Shown: positions 1 through 9,400 of the stretch, piece after piece | How the letters are laid out: each line of letters starts with the position of its first letter | Position numbering within the stretch: position 1 is the first letter of the stretch | NCBI GenBank assembly: GCA_910584915.1 | Contig: CAJUDM010000001.1 | Coordinates: 181,592 to 245,591 of the forward strand | Length of the DNA stretch: 64,000 bases | Origin: an uncultured Lachnospiraceae bacterium | Lineage (GTDB): Bacteria; Bacillota; Clostridia; Lachnospirales; Lachnospiraceae | Direction: 5' to 3' | Notes under the pieces: model-generated | What the model was told of the DNA's origin: nothing | The model's database searches: none | What the model saw: the letters and a program-made list of their open reading frames with translations, nothing else | Position numbers and translations under genes: made by a program

Positions 1-687
1 GCGGTAAGTATTCTCAAGTATTTTTTCCATTTCGGCAATCGCAGGCGATGAAACTGTGTAGATATCTCCTTCTAAAACTGCCCTATACATAGCAGATATC
101 ACCTCTTTTGCATCTTCTCCTATCGCACCGACCACTTTAGGCGTATTCTTTGTTTTATATATTAAATTTCCGGGATCAACCCGTTCGGGACTAAAGCCCA
201 AATAAAACTCCTCCCCGCACTTCAGGTTACTGCCTTTTTCTAAAATTGGCCTGATGAGTTCTTCGGTTGTACCCGGATATGTAGTAGACTCCAATACTAC
301 CATCGTTCCCTTTCTTAAGTACTTTGCAATAGCCATCGCCGCATCACGAACATATTTAATATCCGGCTCCTGGTGTTTATCTAACGGTGTCGGCACACAG
401 ATAGCGATAAAATCCACATTCTGTACAAAAGAAAAATCAGTTGTCGCAGAAAGTAGCCCCTTCTCCACCAATAATTCCAGATCCGAATCAACTACATCTC
501 CTATATAATTATGTCCTGTATTTACCATCTCTACTTTTCTTTGCTGTATATCAAAGCCGATCGTTTTAAATCCTGCTTTTGCTTTTTCTACCGCCAGAGG
601 AAGCCCTACATATCCAAGGCCTATAACTCCTGCAACAATTTCCCTGTTCTCTATTTTCTGTAAAATCTTCTGTTTTAATATCTCCAT
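1..687 (-). CDS. Nucleotide-sugar dehydrogenase (UDP-GlcNAc/UDP-ManNAc 6-dehydrogenase type), 3' part outside window
   Basis: This is the first 229 codons of a gene that runs off the left edge. The start ATG is at 687-685, preceded by AGGGAG about 13 nt away. The N-terminal Rossmann motif GLGYVGLP lies at residues 23-30. Residues 97-102 read CVPTPL, and the conserved FSPERVDPGN lies at 165-174, followed by EMEKILENTYR at the cut. This pattern fits the WecC/WbpA branch, which oxidises C6 of UDP-HexNAc to a uronic acid using NAD, better than the UDP-glucose (TuaD/Ugd) branch. The catalytic Cys region is outside the window. The family is usually about 430 residues, so roughly half is visible. 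It is cytoplasmic and would supply an acidic HexNAc precursor to the locus. Substrate is uncertain. Confidence 0.88.
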   Translation of the reverse strand, partial: MEILKQKILQKIENREIVAGVIGLGYVGLPLAVEKAKAGFKTIGFDIQQRKVEMVNTGHNYIGDVVDSDLELLVEKGLLSATTDFSFVQNVDFIAICVPTPLDKHQEPDIKYVRDAAMAIAKYLRKGTMVVLESTTYPGTTEELIRPILEKGSNLKCGEEFYLGFSPERVDPGNLIYKTKNTPKVVGAIGEDAKEVISAMYRAVLEGDIYTVSSPAIAEMEKILENTYR

Positions 688-766
688 ATTATCTTGTCCG
701 CTCCCTGCAATATCCACTCTAAAGTCATTAATTTTTAATACTCTCTTTTAAATATTCGCCTAATAT

Positions 767-2164
767 TTACCAAAGAGGAATTCCATAGCAATTGAATGTC
801 TGGCTATTCATAAGAAAACACACACACAGAAACATAACATACACTCCTGCTGCCTTCCATTTACATTTCCAAACTTTACGCCACCACTCCCTGTTTATCA
901 ATGTTATCACTGCAAATAAATACAAAACCAGATGAGCCCCCACAAAAAATCGTGTCTCAACTGCTGTCGGAATTACCAACATGATCGGAAGACAATAAGT
1001 GATCACCAGTCCTACCTGCCAGCCATTCCACATTTTTCTTTTTATAAAAAATAGCAGACCTTCCAAGCCTCCAAAGATGAGTGTATAATTAAAAAACTGA
1101 ACCATAAAACGATTACAGTATACATTCTTAATGTATGCATCCGGATATACAATATCCAGTCCATTGAATATATGTTTTAGATAAATGCATGCCATATCTG
1201 CAAAATGCCTGATACAAAACTTAATATAGGATAAATACGAGTCAATTTCTCCGTTCTGCTCTAAAAGTCTTGTTCCGATCGAATCTTCATAAATCATTGC
1301 AGCGGGAATATTTTTTGCTGCTTCGTCCATATTTGATTCATATTTCTGCACATAAATCCCCCATTCCAGCTGTCTCAGATATAAAGATTTTCCCACACCG
1401 CTCTGTGTCTGTATCATAGGGCTGTATGTATTAAAATGAACTTTGTTAATACATATCTGTGGCATTGCAACAATCAGCATTCCTAATAGCGCAACTGATA
1501 ATGTCCATTTCTTTGTTCTGATCATATAGGTAATCGCCATTCCGCTAAATGCAAGCCACACTATAAGATAAACTGGTCTGACATAATATGCCCCCCCGAG
1601 TCCCACACCTATACCTCCAGCATATAAAACCTGCATCCATTTTCGCTTAACCTTATCTTTCATCAACAATAAGAAAAAGTAAATCGCCAAGCATACCAGC
1701 ATTATTCCCGGCAGATCAGTCAACGGATATAATATCATTCCCCTAAACATAATCGTGCATATGACAGAATAAATCAACCGTTGGGGGATTGAGATATCAA
1801 TCTCAAACATCAATTTTATAATCTTTGGTATCAGCACCATAAAGCAAATAGTATATAATATACTTGTCGCGATAAAAAAATTCAGACGTTCCGCTCCTAT
1901 TCCTATATAAGCCAATTTATGCAAAGCATATGCCATCAGCGGATATAAATATCCTCTTAATGGATTGTTATAATTATAAATACTGAATTTATCCAAGTTA
2001 TATGATAATGCCATACCATACCAATAATCCCCGGCATCCCAACGATATTCTTTCCACCAGTCCAACGTATGGAGCCTATAAATAAAACTGCTCCCCAACA
2101 AAAATGCTAATATTTGCTGCATTGATTTAGTATGGAACAATATTGCTCTTTTTATCTTTTCCAT
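767..2164 (-). CDS. Polytopic membrane protein, possible GT-C glycosyltransferase
   Basis: A 465-residue protein with about ten hydrophobic segments and no family I can name with confidence. After the first hydrophobic segment there is a short outward-type loop with WDAGDYWYG followed by LRGYLYPLMAY. An acidic first loop of this kind is typical of GT-C enzymes that use polyprenyl-phosphate sugars. I chose ATG 2164 over GTG 2167; both follow GGAG (9 and 6 nt). It lies between the dehydrogenase and an initiating sugar transferase, so addition of a side sugar outside the membrane is a reasonable guess. That is inference. Confidence 0.65.
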   Translation of the reverse strand: MEKIKRAILFHTKSMQQILAFLLGSSFIYRLHTLDWWKEYRWDAGDYWYGMALSYNLDKFSIYNYNNPLRGYLYPLMAYALHKLAYIGIGAERLNFFIATSILYTICFMVLIPKIIKLMFEIDISIPQRLIYSVICTIMFRGMILYPLTDLPGIMLVCLAIYFFLLLMKDKVKRKWMQVLYAGGIGVGLGGAYYVRPVYLIVWLAFSGMAITYMIRTKKWTLSVALLGMLIVAMPQICINKVHFNTYSPMIQTQSGVGKSLYLRQLEWGIYVQKYESNMDEAAKNIPAAMIYEDSIGTRLLEQNGEIDSYLSYIKFCIRHFADMACIYLKHIFNGLDIVYPDAYIKNVYCNRFMVQFFNYTLIFGGLEGLLFFIKRKMWNGWQVGLVITYCLPIMLVIPTAVETRFFVGAHLVLYLFAVITLINREWWRKVWKCKWKAAGVYVMFLCVCFLMNSQTFNCYGIPLW

Positions 2165-2254
2165 CACTTGTCACTCCAATATTTTTACAGCTCATACGCC
2201 CAATAATGGTACATATTCTTCTATCACAAATCGATATCAAATGAGCACCATCCC

Positions 2255-3673
2255 TCACCTCGCCCCATCCCCTCTCACACAAACCACGATCGTCTTCACC
2301 AGCAGCTTAATATCCAACCCGATACTCCACTTATCAATATACTCCAGATCCAGCTTCACAATTTCATCAAAATCATAGATATCACTCCGCCCGCTGGTCT
2401 GCCAGAGTCCAGTCATACCGGGAGTAACCGACAATCTTCGCTTTTGTTCTATCTGATATTTTTCCACCTCCTCTACAAGCGGCGGCCTTGTCCCCACAAG
2501 GCTCATGTCCCCCTTCAATACATTGAAAAACTGCGGCAGTTCGTCAATACTGTACTTGCGGATAAATCTGCCTACTTTCGTGATTCTGGGATCATCTTCT
2601 ATCTTAAACATAGCTCCCTGCATCTCATTTTTTTCTAGAAGTTCTTTTTTTCTCTGCTCTGCATCCGCATACATGGAGCGAAATTTATACATTTTAAAAT
2701 GTCTGCCGTTTCTCCCTACCCGGTTCTGGGAAAAGATAACCGGTCCTGGAGACTCCAGTTTAATAGCTGCTCCGACAAATATTCCGACAAAAACAGTGAG
2801 CATACTCCCTATAAGGCCTCCAGTGATATCCATACATTTCTTGACAACTAACTGTCCCGGCTCGCGCAGTTTACTTGCATAAGAGACCACCTTAAAAATA
2901 CCCAGGTTCTCGATCACTTTATCTGTCACATCCAGTTCCAATGCATCTATATTCACATGTACCACAATTCCCATGCTCTGAAAATCATGCAAGGTCTTTC
3001 GCACATCAAAAAATGCATGATCTTTATAAGATACATTGATAAAAACCCCATCCAATGTAATATTCTTGGATGCTTCCAACATATCCTGCCGATCGGCAAT
3101 TACCGGTATTCCCTGTATTTTTTCCCCTTTCATATCCTGATCTATGATCGTAATATAAGAAATATCAAAATACCAGTTGTTTGTCTTCTGGAATTTTTCC
3201 AGAATCTGATCTACTTTGTCTATAGAAGTGACCAGCATGATCCGTTTATAGGAATGGCTTTTCCTATAATACTTCCCTATCACTGATTTTGCAAGCTGAT
3301 GTCCGATATAGGATGAGAAAAAATATATCGCGACAAAATAAGCAAGCTGCAGCCGGGAATAGTTTATGCCTTCCTGCGTCACATACAAATAGGCAAGTAT
3401 CACTGCACTGATACAGGCAGATGATTTTAAGACAGCCAAAAATTCCTGATACGCCCCTCTGTCAAAAATGTGCTTGTCCAGCTTAAAAACAATATTTCCT
3501 ATAAAACATGCTGCCAATGCACACAAAAACACATATATATATAGATTATTGAATGCAAATAACTGCAATTCTTTAAAACGGATAACATTAGAAAATATCA
3601 GCGCCAGTCCTAAAGAAATTATATCAATTATCAGAAATAAGTAATGCTTAATTAATGATTCCTTCTGGAACAT
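2255..3673 (-). CDS. Polyprenyl-phosphate sugar-1-phosphate transferase (WbaP/WcaJ-type chain initiator)
   Basis: A 472-residue polytopic initiator that moves a sugar-1-phosphate from a UDP-sugar to undecaprenyl phosphate. The N-terminal half has several membrane segments and a CoA-binding-like middle domain. The last 200 residues are the bacterial sugar transferase domain: PGPVIFSQNRVGRNG, KMYKFRSM, the catalytic Asp-Glu in IDELPQFFN, GDMSLVGTRPP and PGMTGLWQTSGRSD. The start ATG has GGGAG 5 nt upstream. The first 22 bp overlap the end of the polymerase gene before it, which suggests coupled translation. It is one of three initiators in the window, and its size and domain layout resemble the one at 52950-54482. 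Confidence 0.93.
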   Translation of the reverse strand: MFQKESLIKHYLFLIIDIISLGLALIFSNVIRFKELQLFAFNNLYIYVFLCALAACFIGNIVFKLDKHIFDRGAYQEFLAVLKSSACISAVILAYLYVTQEGINYSRLQLAYFVAIYFFSSYIGHQLAKSVIGKYYRKSHSYKRIMLVTSIDKVDQILEKFQKTNNWYFDISYITIIDQDMKGEKIQGIPVIADRQDMLEASKNITLDGVFINVSYKDHAFFDVRKTLHDFQSMGIVVHVNIDALELDVTDKVIENLGIFKVVSYASKLREPGQLVVKKCMDITGGLIGSMLTVFVGIFVGAAIKLESPGPVIFSQNRVGRNGRHFKMYKFRSMYADAEQRKKELLEKNEMQGAMFKIEDDPRITKVGRFIRKYSIDELPQFFNVLKGDMSLVGTRPPLVEEVEKYQIEQKRRLSVTPGMTGLWQTSGRSDIYDFDEIVKLDLEYIDKWSIGLDIKLLVKTIVVCVRGDGAR

Positions 3674-4950
3674 GGTTTCTCCCGGTATTCTGAAATCAAT
3701 TCATTAAAATTATTCTCAACTTGCTTTTCACCATAGTTTATATTCAATAAAATCATTGTAAAAATACAAAAGATCATAAAATTATCTCTGTCTTCCGCAA
3801 AAGTTGAGTAAGTATTTACTTCTGCAAAAATCAGTCCCCAGAGCAGCCACGATCTTAATGTCTCTTTTCTGCAAAGTTTATACGTAACATACGCCAGAAA
3901 AGTTCCCAGTATAATTATCGCAAAAATTATCCCATAATTAAAAGAAAATTTTATCAGCGGAAATTCAAAAGCAGCATTATAACCTCTTTCCACTGCAGCA
4001 CCTGTGTCCCCATAGCCATGAAAAAGTGAAAACCGAAAACTCTTATCTGCTAACAGCGCTCTTAACGCCCCTGCTCTTCCCGTCGTCAGAGGCTGCGTCA
4101 GAAATCGCACTATTATATTTTTCCCAAGACCGGATATAAAGACCAGCGCCAATGCCAGTCCCGCCACAATAAGCAGCCGTTTGTCCCGATAAAATGCCAG
4201 TAATGTTATTGCTATCGCAACTACAATCCCTGTCTTACTCCCGCAGCATCCAACCCCTGCCAGCGAAATCAGACATATCAGCCATCCGGGGAAAATGCCT
4301 TTATTTCCGTCTTGTATATAAGCAATATTCAGCACATAAAACATATTAAAAATCGTAGCATTTAATACCGGGTGTCCCCATAAGGAATAAAATCTGTTCT
4401 GATCCAAGTATTCAGGATATGCAAAGTTCATAAAATCTGGAGATGTCTTCATCAGTGGAGCTATCTGTCTCAGTATTATTTTATCAAAGCCGGTATCTAT
4501 AACCGCCCAAATTACCATTATTATCACACATGCATCAAACAATATCAGAAAAAATCTTACTAGCTCAGCCGCATTATCCCTGTCTAACTTTATAAATATA
4601 AAATACAGTGGAAACACACAGCAACTGCTGTATAAAACAACAAAGCCTAAACTCTGCCCATTTTTCAGGATATTATATGTCAGTGGGATTAAAGAGAGCA
4701 ATGGAAGTATCATAAATACCCATTCTTTTTTATTCTTAAAAAAGGGGGCATTTCCTGCTGAAAGAAGCAAAAATCCAAGCCAGGAAATCCAGCAAATACC
4801 CCAGATGTACGTCCTGTTGCTCCAAATAGATACGATTTCTTTTCTGACAGGGTACGATAATATAAATACTCCCGCAAAAACAAAAACTATTCCTATATAA
4901 TTCAATATTTTTTTTCTGCTTATACTGTTTTCCATTCCGCCTTCATCCAT
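3652..4950 (-). CDS. Wzy-like O-antigen polymerase/ligase family membrane protein
   Basis: A 432-residue protein with about eleven to twelve hydrophobic segments and a large polar loop late in the protein (HGYGDTGAAVERGYNAAFEF). This layout is usual for Wzy polymerases and WaaL-like ligases. It would join lipid-linked repeat units on the outer face of the membrane. It is the first gene of a four-gene minus-strand group running left out of the window and has its own promoter at 4972-5001. ATG 4950 and an in-frame ATG 15 bp downstream are both possible starts. Sequence alone cannot separate polymerase from ligase. Confidence 0.78.
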   Translation of the reverse strand: MDEGGMENSISRKKILNYIGIVFVFAGVFILSYPVRKEIVSIWSNRTYIWGICWISWLGFLLLSAGNAPFFKNKKEWVFMILPLLSLIPLTYNILKNGQSLGFVVLYSSCCVFPLYFIFIKLDRDNAAELVRFFLILFDACVIIMVIWAVIDTGFDKIILRQIAPLMKTSPDFMNFAYPEYLDQNRFYSLWGHPVLNATIFNMFYVLNIAYIQDGNKGIFPGWLICLISLAGVGCCGSKTGIVVAIAITLLAFYRDKRLLIVAGLALALVFISGLGKNIIVRFLTQPLTTGRAGALRALLADKSFRFSLFHGYGDTGAAVERGYNAAFEFPLIKFSFNYGIIFAIIILGTFLAYVTYKLCRKETLRSWLLWGLIFAEVNTYSTFAEDRDNFMIFCIFTMILLNINYGEKQVENNFNELISEYREKPCSRRNH

Positions 4951-4971
4951 AACTCATCAGTTTTTTCTTCC

Positions 4972-5001
4972 ATTATACCGCCGGCAGTGATATAATACCA
5001 A
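4972..5001 (-). promoter_or_regulatory. Sigma-A promoter for the 4950-to-1 gene group
   Basis: On the minus strand TTGGTA (-35, 5001-4996) and a perfect TATAAT (-10, 4977-4972) are 18 bp apart, placing the transcript start at about 4965, just before the ATG at 4950. The -35 matches TTGACA at four of six positions. Confidence 0.55.
4988..4996 (+). promoter_or_regulatory. Extended -10 promoter for the plus-strand acyltransferase
   Basis: TGATATAAT combines an extended -10 TG with a perfect TATAAT (4991-4996). No good -35 is visible, as is usual for extended -10 promoters. It overlaps the -35 of the divergent promoter, so polymerases on the two strands would compete. Confidence 0.5.
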
Positions 5002-5020
5002 TAAAATATTATATTTTATT
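5000..5020. promoter_or_regulatory. Perfect AT-rich palindrome between divergent promoters
   Basis: AATAAAATAT (5000-5009) and ATATTTTATT (5011-5020) are perfect inverted 10-bp arms around one base. It touches the -35 of the leftward promoter and covers the likely start of the rightward transcript. It could be an operator or a chance AT palindrome. Confidence 0.35.
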
Positions 5021-5041
5021 ATCTGTCAGGAGAATTCCTAT

Positions 5042-6115
5042 ATGAATACCAGAAACCGGCATCTTGACCTGTTAAAAGGAATTGCGATCACCCTGGTCAT
5101 TTGTGGGCATTGCATTCAATTTGGCAGTGGCGCTGTCTTTTACGATAACACCTTGTTCTATGACAATATTATTTTTAAAATAATCTACAGCTTTCATATG
5201 CCATTGTTCGCCCTCATAAGCGGTTATTTTTTATTTTTTTCTGTTCGAAAATATAATTTCACCAAATTAGTAAAAAGGCGTTTTCAACAATTACTCCTCC
5301 CTGTTTTCATCGTCTTTTTCCTGTATTATTCATTTATTGTGATAATTCATCGCAATGAGTTTTCACCGACGGACTATTTATCCTGGTATCTTTTATCCTG
5401 TTATTCATTCCTTTGGTTTTTATGGATAACTTTTTTTGTCAGTATTCTGTTTTCCTTTACATACCATTATCTGAAAGATAACCTTTTGATTCATATGCTG
5501 CTTATTGTAATCATACTCATTACTCCTGATGGCCTCATCCCTGCTGTCTATAAATTTGTGTACCCGTATTTTTTAATCGGATACTGTTTCTCAAAATACA
5601 ATATTGCCAAATGTACATTATGGAAAAAATGTAATTCATTTTGGGGTTCATTTACCATATTACTTGCCTATTTCATTTTGTTTCTTTTATACTCCAGAGA
5701 TTCTTACGTATATACTACAGGTATTTATATATTATCTGATTTTCCTTCTCAGCTTTTTATCGATTTATATAGATATTTAACCGGTTTTATGGGCGCATTA
5801 TGCCTCATCATATTTATCCGAAAAATTCCTGCAGAAAAATTATCTTCTCAAAAATATGCCTATAAAATATTTTTCTGTTTAGGACAATACTCCTCTTTTG
5901 TATATATGTTTCAACAATTTTTTGTCTCTTATATTTTACAGAGAGTTACCGCCCGCATTTCTCCCTCTTATCTGTTCAATTTCGCAGAAGTACTGACAAT
6001 CATCCTCACATCTCTGCTTTCCATCTGGATCCTCAGCCATTCAAAAGTAACTGCCCGATTTTTATTGGGAAGAACATCTCCTCATAATCATTCTGACAAT
6101 TTCACAACAACCTGA
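5042..6115 (+). CDS. Acyltransferase 3 family membrane O-acyltransferase
   Basis: A 357-residue polytopic protein. The N-terminus reads RHLDLLKGIAITLVICGHC, the typical opening of acyltransferase-3 proteins, with the conserved R/D and a helix-embedded GH. IYSFHMPLFALISGYF follows, again diagnostic of the family. These enzymes move acetyl or other acyl groups across the membrane onto polysaccharide sugars. AGGAG lies 9 nt before the ATG. It is the only plus-strand gene in the left 55 kb and is distinctly AT-rich. Its last 28 bp overlap tail to tail with the gene on the opposite strand. Separate promoter, orientation and composition suggest a later insertion; this is inference. Confidence 0.88.
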   Translation: MNTRNRHLDLLKGIAITLVICGHCIQFGSGAVFYDNTLFYDNIIFKIIYSFHMPLFALISGYFLFFSVRKYNFTKLVKRRFQQLLLPVFIVFFLYYSFIVIIHRNEFSPTDYLSWYLLSCYSFLWFLWITFFVSILFSFTYHYLKDNLLIHMLLIVIILITPDGLIPAVYKFVYPYFLIGYCFSKYNIAKCTLWKKCNSFWGSFTILLAYFILFLLYSRDSYVYTTGIYILSDFPSQLFIDLYRYLTGFMGALCLIIFIRKIPAEKLSSQKYAYKIFFCLGQYSSFVYMFQQFFVSYILQRVTARISPSYLFNFAEVLTIILTSLLSIWILSHSKVTARFLLGRTSPHNHSDNFTTT

Positions 6116-7623
6116 TTTTCAAATACCCGTATACTCCCATAGTCCGGGTAACATGGCATCTCTCTAACATCCTCTTCATACTTTTCATCATACTCTGCTC
6201 TATAAACGGAAGTAAAGCCGCAATAATATTTCAGAAAATTTTCCCTACTCCAGTTTACCCTGAATGGAACATCTTCCATGGAAGACATTTCTATATCGGC
6301 AAACTCCTGCTTTAACGGGTAGATCGTCTCATCTTCTACATCACCCACAAAAACGATCTCCATATCCGAACGATACCCTTCTGTTCCTCTGATCTCTGCT
6401 ATCATCACGGTATAATAACTTTCTACAGCTCTCTGTGCGAGATCAACATACAGATACGCCGCATTTGCAACATTTATGTAACAGTATATTATACCGGTCC
6501 CACAAAGCAGCATTCCCCAATGGAGCAGCGGCCTTTTTACCGAATCAATCAAGATTACCGGCAAAATAAAAATCAGTACCAGAGCATATTCCATCAAAAT
6601 ATAGATCACATTTCTTCCCGAACCTGCGCACATAATGTCCATCAAATTTATTGTCACCGGAAAGATTACTATAAAAAGTGCTCCCAATCCCGCCTTCAGA
6701 TGTTCCCTTTTTAAGATCAATTTTATCTCTTTCATTATTGTAAACAGGAATACCGTCAGGTAAGATATCCCTATTAATATGCGCATCATCAAGTCTGTGC
6801 TCAGCCCCATAAGATCAGAATACAGCATTGATATCATGTTCTTATACATTTGCACTAAAATTCCAGGAATCATGCGTATATCGATCTGCCCCATCTCACT
6901 TATCCCCTTATGAGGCGTGAGTGATGCGTGAAATATCCAGAGGAAAAAATATTCTGCGGCAAAATACAAAATCATCCCCAGCGCCAGGCAGGCAAAATAT
7001 TTTAACGCCTTCTTCCATACCTCCGACACACTTTCTTCCCCGCAAAAACATCTGCGGATCAGATCACACAGCAGCAAACCTGCAATAAGCGGAAAATATG
7101 CCTGATAAATACCCATAGAGCACGCAATAAGTAAAACTCCGCTTACCTGCCAAATAACTTTTTTCCCGCACATGATAAAATAAACCGCCAATGCAGCCAT
7201 AAGTATACTCAGGCTGAAGTATGTCGCCATATACATAAACAAAAAATTGCCCGTGATACTTGGAAAGCTTGTAAGAACCCCCCCGACTATAATCCCTCCT
7301 GTGACGCTTTCTATTCCCAGCGCTTCGGTTATTACCACTGCCGCAATCGAAAGCAGTAATAATGACACGATACCTATCACCCATGGTGCCGAATAATTTC
7401 CGGCAAATTTACTGACAACTGGTCCCAGTATTTCTTTTAGCCAACATCCATGGGGCAGTCCCGCACCATACGCTCTGATATTATATATATCATCCGAATT
7501 TGGCAGTTTATTGGCAAAAGCGTACCCATGAGCAATAACCCCTGCTGCCATTGCTGATATAAAAGCATATTTACTGCTTGGTTTTATTTTTTTCATCAGG
7601 CTGATCATATCTTCAACACTCAC
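6088..7623 (-). CDS. GtrII-type glucosyltransferase family membrane protein
   Basis: A 511-residue polytopic protein. The outward loop after the first helix contains NSDDIYNIRAYGAGLPHGCW, and a later segment reads GIYQAYFPLIAGLLL. This combination is what I know from the GtrII family, which adds glucose from undecaprenyl-phosphate-glucose to O-antigen or similar polymers outside the membrane. A soluble-looking tail of about 100 residues follows the last helix. The start is GTG at 7623 with GGGG 7 nt upstream. The 3' end overlaps the convergent acyltransferase by 28 bp. The polyprenyl-glucose donor could come from the GT2 at 59606-60535. Family call good; sugar unknown. Confidence 0.8.
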   Translation of the reverse strand: MSVEDMISLMKKIKPSSKYAFISAMAAGVIAHGYAFANKLPNSDDIYNIRAYGAGLPHGCWLKEILGPVVSKFAGNYSAPWVIGIVSLLLLSIAAVVITEALGIESVTGGIIVGGVLTSFPSITGNFLFMYMATYFSLSILMAALAVYFIMCGKKVIWQVSGVLLIACSMGIYQAYFPLIAGLLLCDLIRRCFCGEESVSEVWKKALKYFACLALGMILYFAAEYFFLWIFHASLTPHKGISEMGQIDIRMIPGILVQMYKNMISMLYSDLMGLSTDLMMRILIGISYLTVFLFTIMKEIKLILKREHLKAGLGALFIVIFPVTINLMDIMCAGSGRNVIYILMEYALVLIFILPVILIDSVKRPLLHWGMLLCGTGIIYCYINVANAAYLYVDLAQRAVESYYTVMIAEIRGTEGYRSDMEIVFVGDVEDETIYPLKQEFADIEMSSMEDVPFRVNWSRENFLKYYCGFTSVYRAEYDEKYEEDVREMPCYPDYGSIRVFENQVVVKLSE

Positions 7624-7661
7624 TGTTTTTCCCCGTATTCCTCAGATAAGTATATCTATCC

Positions 7662-9389
7662 TTATCTTATTTTTCCGTCTTTCACTTCATAAATCACATC
7701 GCAGTTTTCAATAGTAGATAATCTATGTGCAATGATGATCAATGTCTTCTTCCCTTTCAGGTAATCTATGGATTCCATTACCGCCTTTTCTGTATCGCCA
7801 TCCAAAGCCGATGTTGCCTCATCCAAGATCAGAATTTCCGGATCATTATAAAGAGCCCTCGCTATCCCGATTCTCTGGCGTTGTCCCCCGGAAATGCGCA
7901 CGCCATTCTCTCCAATCCTCGCATCCAGTCCTTCCGGAAGGCCTTCAATAAATTCTTTTAATTGCGCCTCCTCAAGCGCCTTCCAGATCTTTTTGTCATC
8001 GGGAGATTCCTCACCAAATGCAACATTTTTGCGGATCGTATCATCACTCAGATAAATATTCTGTGGGATATATCCCACATGTCTGTACCATGCCCGCCCC
8101 ATTTTTTCTATATTCATGCCATCATAACATACCTCGCCTTCGACAGGCTTTAAAATACCGAGAATGATATCCGCTGTTGTAGTCTTTCCTGCTCCCGAAG
8201 GGCCTTTCAATGCAGTTGACATCCCCCCCTTTATTGTGACAGATACATTATCCAGTATTTTTTCATCAGTATTCGGATAATGAAAGAACACATTTTTCAG
8301 CGTGATATCCCCCATTTTACTCTCCACAGCTTGTTCCTGACGCATATCATCCTCTGTATTCTTTTTATTGAATTCTATCTTATCACTTATTATTGCATGA
8401 TGTATCAGGTCTATTGATGCTTTATTGTTAAAAATATAAGCGAGTTCCGCCGTTATCCTGTTGGCAGAAGGCAAAATCCTATATGCCGCAAGCGCAAATA
8501 CACCTATTTGTGTCAACAATTGAGTCATATCTGTCCCCATACACAGTTTCAAAAAAACAATACTCAATATCCCGCATATCGTGATCGCCTCCAGAACATA
8601 TTTCGGAACCTGCTGAAAAAAGGAGCCCCTCTTCATCATCCGTATCTGAATCTTTCTTCCCTCTTCAAATTCATTGATAAAATATTCTTCACATTCATTT
8701 ACCTTGATTTCCTTGATGCCGCCAAAAATCTGATGGATACATTTCAGGCCTTCGGAACCGTAGTATTGAGCAATCTTTCCGTATCGATACAATCTCTTCT
8801 TGAACACCTTGAAATAAAGCAATAAAAACGCCGCCAGCAAAAACAGGACTGCCAACGTAGTTACAATATCTGTCTTCAGCATTAAGATCAAGAGCATGGC
8901 TGTCGTAAGAAGTTCCGCTGTCATCAAAAATACATTGTTTAAGACTTCAAAAACGTTTCCGATATCTGTTAATATCGTTCTTTGCATCTCTGCGGTATTT
9001 CGTTGCACATGAAAAACATATGGCTGCCGGACATAATATGACATAATATCTATTTCCATTTTCAACCGGTTTCTCCAGATAATCTGATATTGAATGTAGG
9101 TCATAAATGTAAGATATATATTCTTCCCCGCATAAATGATGATCATCCCACCGACAATAAAAATGAGCAGCTGCCTCTCACCATGAATCTGGAAAATTTC
9201 CATTATTTTACGGACAGCACTCTTTTCCATCAGCCCGGAAGGGTCGGTAACTACCTCCATAAAAGGGATCAGCATAGATACGCCCAAAAGTTCCAGCAAA
9301 GAACCTATAAACTCAATAATAAATAACCCTGCAAATTGGCATTTTTGTTTTCTGTTAAAGATTGTTGACAGTTTTCTTATACTTTCCAT
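7662..9389 (-). CDS. ABC transporter, fused permease and ATPase, PglK-like lipid-linked oligosaccharide flippase
   Basis: A 575-residue half-transporter. The N-terminal 330 residues hold about six helices, and the C-terminal 240 form the nucleotide-binding domain with Walker A GPSGAGKTT, Q-loop YIPQNIYLSDDTIRKN, signature ISGGQRQR, Walker B ILILDEATSALD and the switch His in IIAHRLST. The early segment with LLGVSMLIPFMEVV resembles PglK/MsbA-type exporters. No Wzx-type flippase is present in the window, so this is the best candidate for moving lipid-linked repeats outward. ATG 9389 (AAGGA 5 nt upstream) is chosen over GTG 9419; the start overlaps the preceding gene. Confidence 0.88.
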   Translation of the reverse strand: MESIRKLSTIFNRKQKCQFAGLFIIEFIGSLLELLGVSMLIPFMEVVTDPSGLMEKSAVRKIMEIFQIHGERQLLIFIVGGMIIIYAGKNIYLTFMTYIQYQIIWRNRLKMEIDIMSYYVRQPYVFHVQRNTAEMQRTILTDIGNVFEVLNNVFLMTAELLTTAMLLILMLKTDIVTTLAVLFLLAAFLLLYFKVFKKRLYRYGKIAQYYGSEGLKCIHQIFGGIKEIKVNECEEYFINEFEEGRKIQIRMMKRGSFFQQVPKYVLEAITICGILSIVFLKLCMGTDMTQLLTQIGVFALAAYRILPSANRITAELAYIFNNKASIDLIHHAIISDKIEFNKKNTEDDMRQEQAVESKMGDITLKNVFFHYPNTDEKILDNVSVTIKGGMSTALKGPSGAGKTTTADIILGILKPVEGEVCYDGMNIEKMGRAWYRHVGYIPQNIYLSDDTIRKNVAFGEESPDDKKIWKALEEAQLKEFIEGLPEGLDARIGENGVRISGGQRQRIGIARALYNDPEILILDEATSALDGDTEKAVMESIDYLKGKKTLIIIAHRLSTIENCDVIYEVKDGKIR

Positions 9390-9400
9390 AAAAGTCCTTT

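Noticed and set aside
254..508. Small plus-strand frame at the left edge
   Set aside because: It overlaps the partial nucleotide-sugar dehydrogenase on the other strand, which has strong motifs.
750..768. AAATATT inverted repeat as a terminator
   Set aside because: The stem is all A-T, only 7 bp long, and is not followed by a T-tract on the minus strand.
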